Shown one piece after another: positions 1-8,863 of a stretch of DNA of 64,000 nt (positions are counted from its first letter, which is position 1; the number at the start of each line of letters is the position of its first letter). The position numbers and the translations under genes were made by a program. The stretch comes from Streptomyces sp. NBC_00239. Its GTDB lineage: Bacteria; Actinomycetota; Actinomycetes; Streptomycetales; Streptomycetaceae. The stretch is taken from assembly GCF_036194065.1 (NCBI RefSeq), contig NZ_CP108095.1:1-64000 (forward strand), given 5' to 3'. Below the pieces are notes generated by a model. The model was not told where the DNA came from. It saw only the letters and a list, made by a program, of their open reading frames with translations, and did no database searches.

Positions 1-360
1 GGTTCCTGAGCGCTGCGCGCTCAGGGAGAGACCGGCCTCGCTGCGCTCGGCCGAGGGCGCCTCCGGCGCTGCTCCTCCGCTTCGCTCCGAGCAGGGAAAC
101 CGCCTCGCTGCGCTCGGCGGGGCTCGGCTTCGCCGAGCCAGGGCCGGCCCTTCGGGCCGGTGTCCTTCGCTTCGCTGTGGACGGCTCGGGGTTGCGCTGC
201 GCTCCACCCCGAGCGGCCTGGCTTCGCCGGGCCCGAGGTGCCCACGCTCCGCGCGGGCTGACCCCGTTTCACGGGGTCCGGGCCTCTGGCCCGTTGGGGT
301 GTCCGCTTCGCTCCCACCCCGGTCCTTCCGGCTCCGCCTACAGGACCAAGGCCCACTGAC
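1..360. repeat. Cluster of short-loop GC hairpins
   Basis: No gene is supported here. The stretch is packed with near-perfect inverted repeats having three-base loops: 5-25 (9-bp stem, TGC loop), 121-139 (8-bp stem, TTC loop), 144-160 (7-bp stem, TTC loop) and 261-277 (7-bp stem, TTC loop), separated by repeated CTTCGCT and CTGCGCTC strings. Open frames crossing it are low-complexity by-products. A similar cluster recurs at about 1225-1430. Function unknown. Confidence 0.7.
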
Positions 361-386
361 GCGAGCCAGGCCAGCAGCAGGGCCAG

Positions 387-758
387 TCACTCCCCGCAGG
401 TGTCCATCTCTGTCCACGGCTCAGGCGGGTAGGCATCCCGCGGCCTGGGATCCGTCGCCGCTACGAGTTCAGCCATACGGAAGAGCCGATCCCAGTATGC
501 CGGGCTATCACCATCACCAAGCACAGCAAGGATCTCCCTGAGTTGAGACCCTCGCCAATGCAGGACCCTGTAACGCCGGACATCCAGCCTGCCAGCATTG
601 CTCAGCCATGTGTCCACACATCCGGCGATGTCCGCGTCGACCATGACAAGGTCGAAACCAGCCCGGTCGGCACCAGCAAGACCAGGCGGAAACGGCGCAC
701 GGCGGTGTACCTCCCACAACGAAGTCACAGCGGCAACGGCATCAATGTCGTGACTCAT
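387..758 (-). CDS. Hypothetical protein, 123 aa
   Basis: I do not recognise a family. The protein is soluble, rich in Trp and Arg, with no signal peptide or membrane segment; it starts MSHDIDAVAA and ends MDTCGE. The ATG at 758 is preferred over an in-frame ATG 12 codons upstream because a purine-rich GGGGG run precedes it and the upstream residues look non-coding. It stands alone between two hairpin-rich intervals, with the small gene at 904-1095 upstream on the same strand. Amino-acid composition is that of a real actinobacterial protein; the role is unknown. Confidence 0.6.
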   Translation of the reverse strand: MSHDIDAVAAVTSLWEVHRRAPFPPGLAGADRAGFDLVMVDADIAGCVDTWLSNAGRLDVRRYRVLHWRGSQLREILAVLGDGDSPAYWDRLFRMAELVAATDPRPRDAYPPEPWTEMDTCGE

Positions 759-903
759 CCCCCTGATGATGACCCAAGCCCGCCGAACAAGCACCTGCCT
801 TTACCCGGTACCAGGCGACCCGCTTCCGCATCACCCCTTCCTGCGGTCGCCTTGACGTCGGCCCTGCTCATCAGTCAGCCGGACCCAGCCCCGCACACGG
901 GGG

Positions 904-1095
904 CTACCTGAGGCGTCTGGCATCTTCTTCGCTCCATACCGAGATCACGTGCCCCTCGCCATACTGCTCGGTGACGGTTGCCCAGGCTTCGCTCGCCGAC
1001 GAAGCCATCAGCCGAAGCTGAATGTCCGGATGGCCAGCGATCCGAACAAAGCCAACAAACTCCCGCTTGGGCTCTCCAGACTCAGCGTTCACCAT
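904..1095 (-). CDS. Small hypothetical protein, 63 aa
   Basis: A short acidic protein starting MVNAESGEPK and ending DARRLR. The ATG is preceded by a strong ribosome binding site (GGGAGGGAC). No domain is recognised. The pattern of alternating hydrophobic residues around FVGFVRIAGH suggests a small alpha/beta fold. It is on the same strand as the gene ending at 387, with about 145 bases between them. Confidence 0.6.
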   Translation of the reverse strand: MVNAESGEPKREFVGFVRIAGHPDIQLRLMASSASEAWATVTEQYGEGHVISVWSEEDARRLR

Positions 1096-1224
1096 GTCCC
1101 TCCCTTTGGCTTGCTTGCGTACGGTTCACTCCGGTCAACCTCCCCAGCCGAACTCATGGAGTAACCAGCGTTTACGGGCCGCCAGGCCTGATCGCAACCG
1201 GGCCAACTCTGCACGTGGAGGGGG

Positions 1225-1430
1225 AGCGAGCCGGCCTTGGCCGATTCCTCCGCTTCGGACCAGGGGTTCCGCTTCGCTTCACCCCTGTCCCCCGGGACCC
1301 GCGAAGCGGGTCCCGGGGGACTCTCGCGCTATACGCAGGGGGGTGACCCCGTTCGGGGTGGGTTCGCTCCGCTCCCCCACCCGGAGTCCTTCCAGCTTCG
1401 CTTCCAGGACCAGCCCGCTCCCGGGCACCG
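1225..1430. repeat. Second cluster of short-loop hairpins
   Basis: Intergenic stretch with the same style of inverted repeats as at 1-360. A 9-bp perfect stem GGGACCCGC/GCGGGTCCC with a GAA loop lies near 1300-1320, ACCCCGTTCGGGGT follows near 1345, and several CTTCGCT strings are present. The GAA loop is the complement of the TTC loops of the first cluster, so the elements occur in both orientations. No gene supported. Confidence 0.65.
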
Positions 1431-1517
1431 ACAGCGGGTCGCGGGCCGGGCTCGACGTCGTACGCGGCCGGGGCGCTGGTTCCGGTCCGTTCTCGTCAGA
1501 ACCAATATCGTGCCTCC

Positions 1518-1724
1518 ATGGACAACGATCAGAGCGAGGCCGCAGGCGAAAGCCTGACAGACGATGAGCTGGACCAGCTCAGAGCCCTCCTTCGACGCTT
1601 CACTACATACGACCTTGACCAATTCGAACTCGTCAAGACGCAGAGCCCCTACGCCGAGGCATACATCGTGATCTCCAACAAGCCGATCACAGGCACCCAG
1701 CCCAAAGACTACAAACCCATCTGA
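1518..1724 (+). CDS. Small acidic hypothetical protein, 68 aa
   Basis: Starts MDNDQSEAAG and ends KDYKPI. It is strongly acidic in the first 40 residues with a helical LTDDELDQLRALLRRF segment, then a beta-like segment AYIVISNKP. No family recognised. Codon use is typical of the surrounding genome. It stands alone; the ATG lies about 90 bases after the hairpin cluster. Confidence 0.6.
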   Translation: MDNDQSEAAGESLTDDELDQLRALLRRFTTYDLDQFELVKTQSPYAEAYIVISNKPITGTQPKDYKPI

Positions 1725-2088
1725 ACGGGCTCACCCGAGATGGTGTCAGTGGTGACGGTTAGGGTCCTCCTTGACGGGGCCGGTTCCGAAGCATCCAGCA
1801 CTGGAGACTCAACGGCAGTCCTCCCGGTCTGCGCGGGGGTGGTCACGGCCTAACCGGCGCCGGAAAACAAGGGCCTTTCGCAAGCTTGCCAGCCCGGCCC
1901 CGTCCCCTCCAAACGACCTACCCACCAGGCCTTGCAAGTCGGGCTGTACGGGCCAGAATGCTTCAAAATGGTGCTCGGATCAGTTCTGGATCTGAGGCCA
2001 TGTCCGTTCCACTGACCGGCGATATCTCGGCGGCCTTGCTGGGACTGCACTCTGTGCAGCCGAAGCCAGCGACTGACATGATCGGGCC
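1725..2088. other. Intergenic stretch, no gene seen
   Basis: About 360 bases without a supportable gene on either strand. The frames that cross it have poor codon use. No clear terminator or repeat was noticed. Confidence 0.4.
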
Positions 2089-2472
2089 GTGAACGACACA
2101 AACTGGGAAGGCTGGTACCGGCAGCTCCTGGCCGCCGTGGCGCTGCTGGCCGCTCCCGCGCCCGACCAGGTGGCCTGGCTGGAGAAGCACGCCGTCCCGG
2201 TCGACGAGATCGCCCTGAACTTCGACGACTCCGCCGTAATGGCACGGCAACTCGGCAACGAGGGCTGGCTCACCCCCGAGGCACTGTCCGAACTCGCACG
2301 CATCGACGACCTGCTCAACCACCTGACCGCGGACGAAGGCTCCACCACCTGGACCGCGCAGGGGCTCAGGACTCACGCACTGTGGGAACAGGTACGTCAG
2401 GAAGCCGACCGGTTCCTCCGCGCACAAGGCGAAACGGAACGAGCACTACCGCTCGCCGAGATAATCCGCTGA
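2089..2472 (+). CDS. Hypothetical protein, 127 aa
   Basis: Starts at a GTG (MNDTNWEGWY) and ends PLAEIIR. Helical, acidic, no signal peptide. Segments such as LTPEALSELARIDDLLNHL look like stacked amphipathic helices. I do not recognise the family; it resembles many single-copy Streptomyces accessory proteins. No strong ribosome binding site is visible before the GTG, so the exact start is uncertain. The next gene on the same strand is about 240 bases downstream, so co-transcription is not obvious. Confidence 0.65.
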   Translation: MNDTNWEGWYRQLLAAVALLAAPAPDQVAWLEKHAVPVDEIALNFDDSAVMARQLGNEGWLTPEALSELARIDDLLNHLTADEGSTTWTAQGLRTHALWEQVRQEADRFLRAQGETERALPLAEIIR

Positions 2473-2714
2473 CAACCAGCGGGGCACACCCGCGGTCCGG
2501 CACCCCAGGGACGCCATGACACAAGGCGGTATCCGCGCCCGGCCAGGGTGTCGGGCAGGCGGCAGGCGTGTCCGAGGAACCGGGACGAACCAGGGAGCCA
2601 GGCATATTGCGCTGACCTGCACCCACGCGCGAACCCTCACTGCCAGCGGCCCTGGGCCGGATCGGCCTGAGCCCTCGGGGTGCGGTTGGAGCCGCCCGGT
2701 CGCACCCTGTACCC

Positions 2715-3236
2715 ATGACCGACCGCAGCACCCCGTCAGGACCGCCCCGGGGGCCGTACTGGGGACAGCCGGAACCGGACCCGGGCACCACGGGCAAGCT
2801 CCGCCGGCCCGGGCTGACCCACTCCCTCGCCGCTCTCGGCGGGCTCGTGGTAGGGGTGCTCTTCGGCATCGTGGGCAGCGACAGCACCGCCGGCAGTGGC
2901 TCACAACCGACCACCACCGTGCCAGCCTCCGAGGACCCGCCACCGAGCCGTACAACCCCCGAGGCAAACGGAATAGCGAAAACAACCGCGAAGGAGATCC
3001 CAGGCGACGGCACCTTCCTGGTCGGCCGGGAAGTCCGGCCAGGGACCTACCGCAGCACCGGGCCCGCCAGCGGCACCGCCGTGGACTGCTACTGGGCCCG
3101 TCTCAAAGGCACCACGGGCGACGTCGGCGAGATCATCGCCAACCATGCCGGCAAAGGCCCGGCCACCGTCACCATCCTCGACACCGACAAAGCCTTCCAG
3201 ACCTCCGGCTGCCAAACCTGGAAACAAATCACGTGA
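2715..3236 (+). CDS. Membrane-anchored protein with conserved C-terminal domain
   Basis: 173 aa. Residues 1-33 are cytoplasmic and proline-rich. One membrane segment lies at about 38-54 (AALGGLVVGVLFGIV). A Thr/Ser/Pro linker of some 40 residues follows, then a C-terminal domain at about 95-173 beginning GDGTFLVGREVRPGTY. That motif is common in exported actinobacterial proteins of unknown function. Two cysteines in the C-terminal domain (in DCYWAR and SGCQTW) could form a disulfide outside the membrane. The role is unknown. The start ATG lacks a clear ribosome binding site. Confidence 0.75.
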   Translation: MTDRSTPSGPPRGPYWGQPEPDPGTTGKLRRPGLTHSLAALGGLVVGVLFGIVGSDSTAGSGSQPTTTVPASEDPPPSRTTPEANGIAKTTAKEIPGDGTFLVGREVRPGTYRSTGPASGTAVDCYWARLKGTTGDVGEIIANHAGKGPATVTILDTDKAFQTSGCQTWKQIT

Positions 3237-3384
3237 GTACAGTGAGAACCCACCCATTGCCGCGCTACCCGTAGCGGCCCCACTGCCGCTGAGCTCCGCG
3301 GCCTGATCGGGGTCGCCGGACACTGCCCTCGGGATACTCGAATGCCCGGGCCGGCACGGCGACGAGGCAGATCCGATCGCGCGG

Positions 3385-3594
3385 GTGACCGTCGACCCGC
3401 CCGACGGCCAGGGCAGGCGCCGCGTCCACGCCGGCGGCACCACCCTTGGACGCGCGACCGGCCACGCCGACATCCTCGAATTCTTCCGCAGCGCAAGACT
3501 CGACCCCGACGACGTCCACCTCGATGACGCGCTCCTGATCGAATGGCGCGGCAGCGGACCCGACGCCTGGAGCACGGACGCCGGGCGGAAGTGA
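3385..3594 (+). CDS. Hypothetical protein, probably 5' truncated
   Basis: 69 aa from a GTG. The same frame stays open and codon-biased back to 3307, just after a TGA at 3304 (residues such as GRHGDEADPIARVTV), without a good start. This suggests the true N-terminus is lost or lies in another frame. The visible part includes HADILEFFRSARLDPDDVHL and ends DAGRK. No family recognised. Confidence 0.5.
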   Translation: MTVDPPDGQGRRRVHAGGTTLGRATGHADILEFFRSARLDPDDVHLDDALLIEWRGSGPDAWSTDAGRK

Positions 3595-3741
3595 GCGTGG
3601 CCGCAGGTGGTGGCAGCGGCGGGCGCGCAGGCTGTTCCAGGCGGTGTCGCCTCGAGGAACAGCAGGGATGCACTGCCAGCTGCACCAGCTGGCCAGCAGC
3701 ACGTCCACACAAGCACCGGATACGGCCCTCGGTCGGCCAGG

Positions 3742-4089
3742 TCAGGAGTCGGCGTCGGCCGGCCTCTTGAGAGGCGGGGGTGTCCAATCCCAGACCTCCC
3801 GCTCCAGAGCAGCCAGGATCCATTCCCGTCCCGCCGATCCTGCCACGTTCCACGTCCAGTACATCGGGCGCCGATGCCCGCGCCAGGGCAGCCATCGCCG
3901 GGTAGGTTCCGAACCGCCTGCGATGTTGTGTACGAGATCGGCAAGCCAGGCGATGCAAGCGACGTAATCATCGTCGGGCCACGACTCCAGCGCCTTACGG
4001 CGCCTGGCCATGCTCCTGATTTCAAGGACGGCCATACGCGTCAGGTAGGCAGCCGCCATCTGATCATCGACCCTCCGCCTACTCGCCAC
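3742..4089 (-). CDS. Hypothetical helical protein, 115 aa
   Basis: The GTG at 4089 is chosen because GGGAG lies five bases upstream, giving a start MASRRRVDDQ. The frame remains open further upstream but with less convincing composition. The protein is basic and Trp-rich (MYWTWNVAGS, REVWDWTPP) with no membrane segment. I do not recognise the family. Confidence 0.55.
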   Translation of the reverse strand: MASRRRVDDQMAAAYLTRMAVLEIRSMARRRKALESWPDDDYVACIAWLADLVHNIAGGSEPTRRWLPWRGHRRPMYWTWNVAGSAGREWILAALEREVWDWTPPPLKRPADADS

Positions 4090-4095
4090 CTGGAC

Positions 4096-4617
4096 TCCCT
4101 GCCCCTCACCCGCACGTTCACGGAACACTAACGGGCCGCCCAGCAGCACTACGCCCTCACGCCCCGGCAGCGCACCACTCACCCATCCAGCCAGCCGGTC
4201 TCCAGCAGCAGCTGCGACCCCGCCCCCCGTCAGCCGGGCGCGGCCAGACGCATACCGAGCCGGGTCCGCAACTCCCCGCCGCACGCCGCACCAGGGACGG
4301 CTGCGCGGGGGCGTCAAGGAGCGCCAGGAGCGCGAGGAGCGGCCGCGCCACGGTGAGCAGCGGGAGGCGTACGCCGTCGTGTGGATCGCTGGTACGTCGT
4401 AGAGATCGTCCATGCCCGGCCACCGCCAGCGGCCAGCCGGGCGTTACGGTGTCGGCCCCGGTGGTAGTGCTTCCTCAGCCTGCCGGCAACCGAGGGATGT
4501 CTACTGCCCGCCCGAGTTCTCTGCTGCTCGACGCGCAGGGGTACGTAACGGCCGCAAGTCCGCCGACTGCACGTCTCCAACGGGACACCATCACGGTCCC
4601 GTCCGGTCAGGGCCAGA
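4096..4617. other. No supportable gene
   Basis: Several overlapping frames are open on both strands but none has a coherent protein composition. The part next to 4095 may be a remnant upstream extension of the minus-strand gene ending at 3742. Nothing else is identified. Confidence 0.35.
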
Positions 4618-4677
4618 TTGCGGGATCAGCACCAGGGCCCGACGCAGCGCCGCGCGCGCCTTGGTCCACGATGCCGG

Positions 4678-4965
4678 ATCGTCCGTGAGTTGGCGGAGGA
4701 GACTGGTCTTGATCCGGGCGAGGTGTCCCTCGTCTCGCAGGTCCCCGCCTACGTGGAGTTCGGCCGGGTTCCGGCACGTCCGGAGAAGGCGGAGCCGGAG
4801 CACTACCACCTCGACTTCGGGTACTGCTTCACGACGGTACGCGCGGACATCGGGCGCATCCAGGAGTCCGAGGTGACCGGTGCCGGCTGGTATCCGCTCG
4901 CTGACGCCGAGAGGCTTGTCGGGGACCGTATCGCGCGAGCGGTGAGCGTCCCGGCGGCCGGTTGA
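4678..4965 (+). pseudogene. Nudix hydrolase remnant (C-terminal part)
   Basis: The sequence picks up at RIVRELAEETGLDPGEV, which is the REUXEEXG half of the Nudix box, and continues through a normal Nudix C-terminal half (HYHLDFGYCF, VTGAGWYPLADAERL). The N-terminal strand and the G-x5-E half of the box are absent; upstream residues are unrelated. Without the full box the metal site cannot be complete, so I call it a 5'-truncated remnant. A complete Nudix gene is present at 27368. Confidence 0.65.
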
Positions 4966-5066
4966 CGGCGGCGGGCACGCACCCGCTCGTGGGAGGTATC
5001 TGTGCCCTGCCCCGGCGCGGGGCAGCAACGCCGTGGCTCGGCAGACGTCTACCGAGCCGGCGTTCC

Positions 5067-5165
5067 TCACTCGAGCGAGGGTTTGACGTTCCGGCCCCGG
5101 CTTCTCTTGAGTTCGAAGAAGCCGTCCGTCTCGGCGACGATGGTCAGGCCGTCCCAGAGCCTTCC
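5067..5165 (-). pseudogene. Short coding-like fragment
   Basis: Reading leftward from about 5165, the frame gives LWDGLTIVAETDGFFELKR and then a TGA at 5067. Codon use is strongly actinobacterial, which suggests the last 30 residues of some gene whose remainder is missing; on the other side the sequence changes to a plus-strand frame. Source family not recognised. Confidence 0.3.
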
Positions 5166-5683
5166 TCGCCGAACTCAGCTTCAGTCCCGACTACGTGGCC
5201 GGTCAACGGGAGGCTCTGGTGCTGGCCCGGGCGCTGGTCCCGGAGATCTTCGACAGCTTCCTGACCCGGCTTGAACATTCTGACGATCCCGAGTCCGTCG
5301 AGCTGACCAAGCGCGGTTGGGCTGCGAGGTCCTGGGATCCCGACGAGCCGCGGATCGAGGAGCTGGCGTCCACGCTGGCCGACGAACTGCTGACCAACCG
5401 TGCGCTGCTGGCGATGCCGACCGGGTTTCAGAACCAGCCCGACGCGGCCTCCCGGTACGGAGTCAACCACCACGGGGAAGACCAGTCACCGTCCATCGCC
5501 CGGTTGAACACGCTGGTCGAGGCGAACCTGCGCGCAGCTGGCATGGCCGTTCCCCATCGTGACGGCCGCCCAGCAGACCCGGCACTGCGTCGAGATGGCC
5601 GCCTCATCCTGCCGCGTCCGAACGGGCATTTGTCCGGCGGACGGCCACGCGTAACCATTGACCTGCACGGCCGTCACAGATGA
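5162..5683 (+). pseudogene. Hypothetical gene remnant
   Basis: From 5162 the frame reads FLAELSFSPDYVAGQREALV and continues as a plausible helical protein to about AANLRAAGMA. No start is present at the left, where the sequence switches to a different fragment; an internal GTG at 5195 could serve. Near 5545 the better coding frame shifts: a frame with VTAAQQTRHCVEMAASSC runs to a stop near 5653, as if a frameshift or second junction occurred. Family not recognised. Confidence 0.5.
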
Positions 5684-5717
5684 CGTCGTACGGCATTCCC
5701 CGTACCGGTCTTCCGCC

Positions 5718-5912
5718 TCAGCCCGGCGCGAGCAAGCTGGTGACTTCGGCGATCGCCTCCGGGGAAGGGTGGAAGTACTTCCGCACGCTCTCCGCCTTCT
5801 TGTGCCGGGACTGCGCCATCAGCATGAGCAGGCAGGCCCGCCCCGGCCTGACCCAGGTGGGTCAGGCCGGAGTGCCGCCACTCATTCAGATCCCAGCCAG
5901 TGCCCAGCTCAC
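5718..5912 (-). pseudogene. Tyrosine recombinase C-terminal remnant
   Basis: The minus strand reads [21 protein letters not shown], then after a one-base shift [20 protein letters not shown], ending SLLAPG. This is the C-terminal end of a phage/plasmid-type tyrosine recombinase: His-x-x-x-Leu-Thr-His-Leu, SRH, and the catalytic Tyr in RKYFHP. The N-terminal core-binding domain and first catalytic Arg are missing. It is joined directly to the LigA remnant. Confidence 0.7.
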
Positions 5913-6423
5913 CGCCGTTGGTGGTGGTCAGGAGGTCGGCGACGAGGTCGGCGAATTCCTCGGGGTCGAGGATGCGGATGCCCAGTTCCTCGGCCTTGGT
6001 GCGTTTGGAGCCGGCCTTCTCGCCCGCCACCACGAGGGTGGTGCGCTTCGACACCGACGACGATGCCTTTCCGCCCGCCCGCTCGATCAGCTCGTTCATC
6101 TCGTTCCGGGACAACACCGCGAGGGGGCCGGTCATGGAGCCGGTCACCACGACGGCCTGTCCGGCCAGCGGGCCGCCCGCCGAGTCCTCGCCGTCGGTCG
6201 CATCGGTCGCATCGGTCGCGGGCTTCTCCGGCTCGGTGACCTGCGTGCCGACCTGCTGGGCCTCGAGTCTGTCGAGGAGCGGGGCGAGTTCGACGAGTTC
6301 GGCCGCAATGACGTGGGCCTTCTCCGTGCCGATGCCGTCGACCCCGGCCAGCGTGTCCGCGCCGGCGACCCGGATCGCGGCCATCGACCTGAAGTGCGCG
6401 GCGATCCGGCGGACATCGTGCAC
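5905..6423 (-). pseudogene. ligA: NAD-dependent DNA ligase C-terminal remnant (HhH/BRCT)
   Basis: The fragment starts at the end of a helix-hairpin-helix region ([19 protein letters not shown]), passes a low-complexity [11 protein letters not shown] linker, and contains a full BRCT domain ([56 protein letters not shown]). The adenylation, OB and zinc domains of LigA are absent, so it cannot ligate DNA. The reading frame runs on into the integrase remnant. A stand-alone BRCT protein is conceivable but the junction argues for decay. Confidence 0.75.
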
Positions 6424-6523
6424 CCAACGATCTTGCTTCCGGCAGGCCCAAAATCGACGCTACGGACCATCCAGCACCCTCAAGGCTGATAAGCCTCTCA
6501 TCCCTACCTCGACAGAATGACAT

Positions 6524-7113
6524 CCCCCCATCAGCGAAAACTAATCATTCGTTCCGATGCGAAACTGGGCTGCAGAGGATGGGTCTCGGGCAGCTAGGTG
6601 TGGGCGCACAGGAATTGGCCGAATACCGCACTACGCGACATCCGACCTCCTTCTCCATTAATGCCTACACATTTCAGGTCAAGCCGCACGGAATTAACAC
6701 TTCCGAATTGACTTACAGACAGTTCTATAGTGACCCATATGCCACCAGAGCAGGCCGCAGGCAATGTTGTTGGACATCCCTTGATCTTTCTGCTGCACCT
6801 CTGATTGCATAGCAATGCAGGACCCTTCGCGCCGAACGCCGCCATTCACGGAAACCGTGGAGAAATCACGGATCTCGCAACGAGCCAGCACAGATAGAAA
6901 ACTCAGTCGGAAGAAGGCGGTATTCACTGGGATGGCGGGCGGCAATAGGGCTCGCGCCGAGTGCTACCCATGCCACCAGTTCCATCCGGAAAGAGGAACC
7001 AGGCCCCATGTGGTGTGGGAGCGCTTCTGTAATTCGATCAGGGCGTCAGGTAATGGTTGCGCACTATTCCCTTCTCCCGATGACCAACCCCTGGAAACCA
7101 CGAAAAGGGAAAG
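6524..7113. other. AT-richer intergenic region before the propeller gene
   Basis: About 590 bases with no supportable gene. Its base composition is clearly less GC-rich than the flanks, like the gene that follows at 7114, suggesting the two arrived together. AAGGGAAAG directly before 7114 is the ribosome binding site. Promoter elements could not be assigned with confidence. Confidence 0.5.
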
Positions 7114-8352
7114 ATGATCCGAAGATTTGCAGTGACAGCGGCCATTGTTGCTGGACTTGTGCTCACTGGTAACGGTGCAGCCACGGCCACGACCTCCAGC
7201 ACAACGGGTCGGACCACCTCCGCCCAGATCCCGGAGGCGGCGACTGTTCAAGTGGCCGCGGATTGCCCATCAATCTCAACATCACAGCCCACAGTTGGAC
7301 GTAACCGGGACGGGCGACTGGAAGCGTTCGCCCAAAACGAACTCGACGATCGGATCTGGCACGTCTGGCAGACTTCCCCGAACGGCGCTTGGAGCTGTTG
7401 GCTGCCCTTTGACGGCGGAGGCTTCCACTACGAGCGGTCGATCGCCGTCGGAACCGACGTCGATGGCTTACTGGAGATTTTCGCTGTCAAGCTAGACGGC
7501 AGCATCAAGCGTCGCTTCCAAACCGGGAACGGCACCTGGAGTGATTGGTACGACCTGCAGGGCACGTTCAAGGGTTCACCACGAGTCGCCAGTAACGCGG
7601 ACGGCCGCCTCGAACTTTTCGCCATCGGCACGGACAGCAAGCTCTACCATTCCTGGCAGGGCAGCCCGAACGGAGTCTGGTGGAGCGGATGGCAGCCCAT
7701 CGACCACAACGGACGGCTCTTCAACCTCGAGAGATCGCAGCCATCCGTGGCCGTGGGACGCAACGAAGACGGACGCCTAGAGGTGTTCGGTCTCGGTATG
7801 GACAACGGGATCTACCGCATTGCGCAGGACAGCCCCAACGGACCTTGGACCACCGGCTGGTATGGCATGCCCGGCATTCAAGGCAACGAACAAAAACTGG
7901 TAGAAGTGGCAAGTAACGCAGACGGCCGCCTGGAACTCTTCGCCGTCGACAAAAACGATGCCGGATGGCATATCTACCAGACTGCCCCGAACGGCTCTTG
8001 GTCCAATTGGAGTCGCCTCACTGGCGACAATGCGCTCGGCAGCGCGATCGGCGTCGGACGCAACAGCGATGGCCGATTGGAAGCATTCGCCGCCGGCCCA
8101 ATCGAGTACGGCGGCCCTGGGGGATCAAGGCGATATGTCTGGCATACCTACCAGAACGCCCCGAACAGCGATTGGTCCGGCTGGACCAAGATTGGCGGCT
8201 CAAGTGCGAACGCGCCAGTCGTCGCGAACAACGCCGACGGACGTCTGGAAATCTTCACCGAAATGCCAGGTCCTCGCGGATACCCATTCCACGCATGGCA
8301 GGACCCGAACGGGACATTCGGCTGGAGCCAGTTCTACGACCTCGGCTACTAA
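7114..8352 (+). CDS. Secreted seven-repeat beta-propeller, lectin-like
   Basis: 412 aa. Residues 1-25 are a signal peptide (MIRRFAVTAAIVAGLVLTG, cleavage near ATA). After a Thr/Ser-rich linker the rest is seven repeats of about 48 residues, each with a version of GRNxDGRLEAFA followed by W-x-x-xQ-x-x-PNG-x-W-x-W: RLEAFAQN, LLEIFAVK, RLELFAIG, RLEVFGLG, RLELFAVD, RLEAFAAG, RLEIFTEM. This matches the tectonin/PLL-like seven-bladed propeller lectins, which bind sugars. No catalytic residues are seen. A role in binding glycans outside the cell is inference. The gene is less GC-rich than its neighbours, consistent with transfer. Confidence 0.8.
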   Translation: MIRRFAVTAAIVAGLVLTGNGAATATTSSTTGRTTSAQIPEAATVQVAADCPSISTSQPTVGRNRDGRLEAFAQNELDDRIWHVWQTSPNGAWSCWLPFDGGGFHYERSIAVGTDVDGLLEIFAVKLDGSIKRRFQTGNGTWSDWYDLQGTFKGSPRVASNADGRLELFAIGTDSKLYHSWQGSPNGVWWSGWQPIDHNGRLFNLERSQPSVAVGRNEDGRLEVFGLGMDNGIYRIAQDSPNGPWTTGWYGMPGIQGNEQKLVEVASNADGRLELFAVDKNDAGWHIYQTAPNGSWSNWSRLTGDNALGSAIGVGRNSDGRLEAFAAGPIEYGGPGGSRRYVWHTYQNAPNSDWSGWTKIGGSSANAPVVANNADGRLEIFTEMPGPRGYPFHAWQDPNGTFGWSQFYDLGY

Positions 8353-8725
8353 CCCTGCCGTTTCGGTCTGGGGCAGCTAAGGGTTGGGTAGAAACGCAAG
8401 AGTGCCTTCCTGAGCTGGGACGATGTGCCTTGCCTAAGGGTCCTGTCGTTGCCAGAGGAAGGCACTTTCTGCGTGAAGGAGGATTACCAGTAACGCCGTC
8501 CTTCAGTAGCCAATCCGCGATGCCGAACATCCGCGCGTCGGCTGCGGGCCAGGGCCGAGCACCGGCTTCCGCCGCCCCGGGGGCCACCGTTTCGCCAACA
8601 CGGTGCGGTCTCATGGAGAAACCCAGGCCGCCGGCTGCACAAGTGCAAGCCAACCGCGTCGAGGCGCGGGCGGGTCCTCAACGGGACCCATGAGGGTCTG
8701 CACCCGTACCCTTTCGAAGGCTCGG
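8353..8725. other. Intergenic, with an 11-bp inverted repeat pair
   Basis: No gene supported. AGTGCCTTCCT at 8401-8411 is repeated inverted at 8456-8466 with 44 bases between; this could be a stem-loop terminator for the propeller gene or an end of a lost insertion sequence. The rest shows nothing recognisable. Confidence 0.4.
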
Positions 8726-8863
8726 TCACACGGGGGCGGGTGCCTCGTATTCGGCGGCGAACAGCTCGGCAGCGGCTTCCGTGTAGCCGAACAGCCTTGC
8801 ACAGACGAGGGGGTTGGTGTCGAGCGGGGCGAGCTCCCCCCAGATGACCACGAAGCGCGTCAT
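8726..8863 (-). CDS. Tiny coupled protein, 45 aa
   Basis: Starts MTRFVVIWGELAP and ends AEYEAPAPV. Its ATG overlaps the TGA of the upstream gene (ATGA, 8860-8863), a typical sign of translational coupling, and codon use is clean. The sequence contains LFGYTEAAAELFAAEY, an amphipathic helix. No family recognised. It is the third gene of a GntR-led operon. Confidence 0.6.
   Translation of the reverse strand: MTRFVVIWGELAPLDTNPLVCARLFGYTEAAAELFAAEYEAPAPV

Noticed and set aside
39..360. First hairpin cluster as a linear replicon telomere
   Set aside because: The window start is arbitrary, no terminal-protein or telomere-associated genes are near, and a second cluster lies inside the window at 1225-1430.
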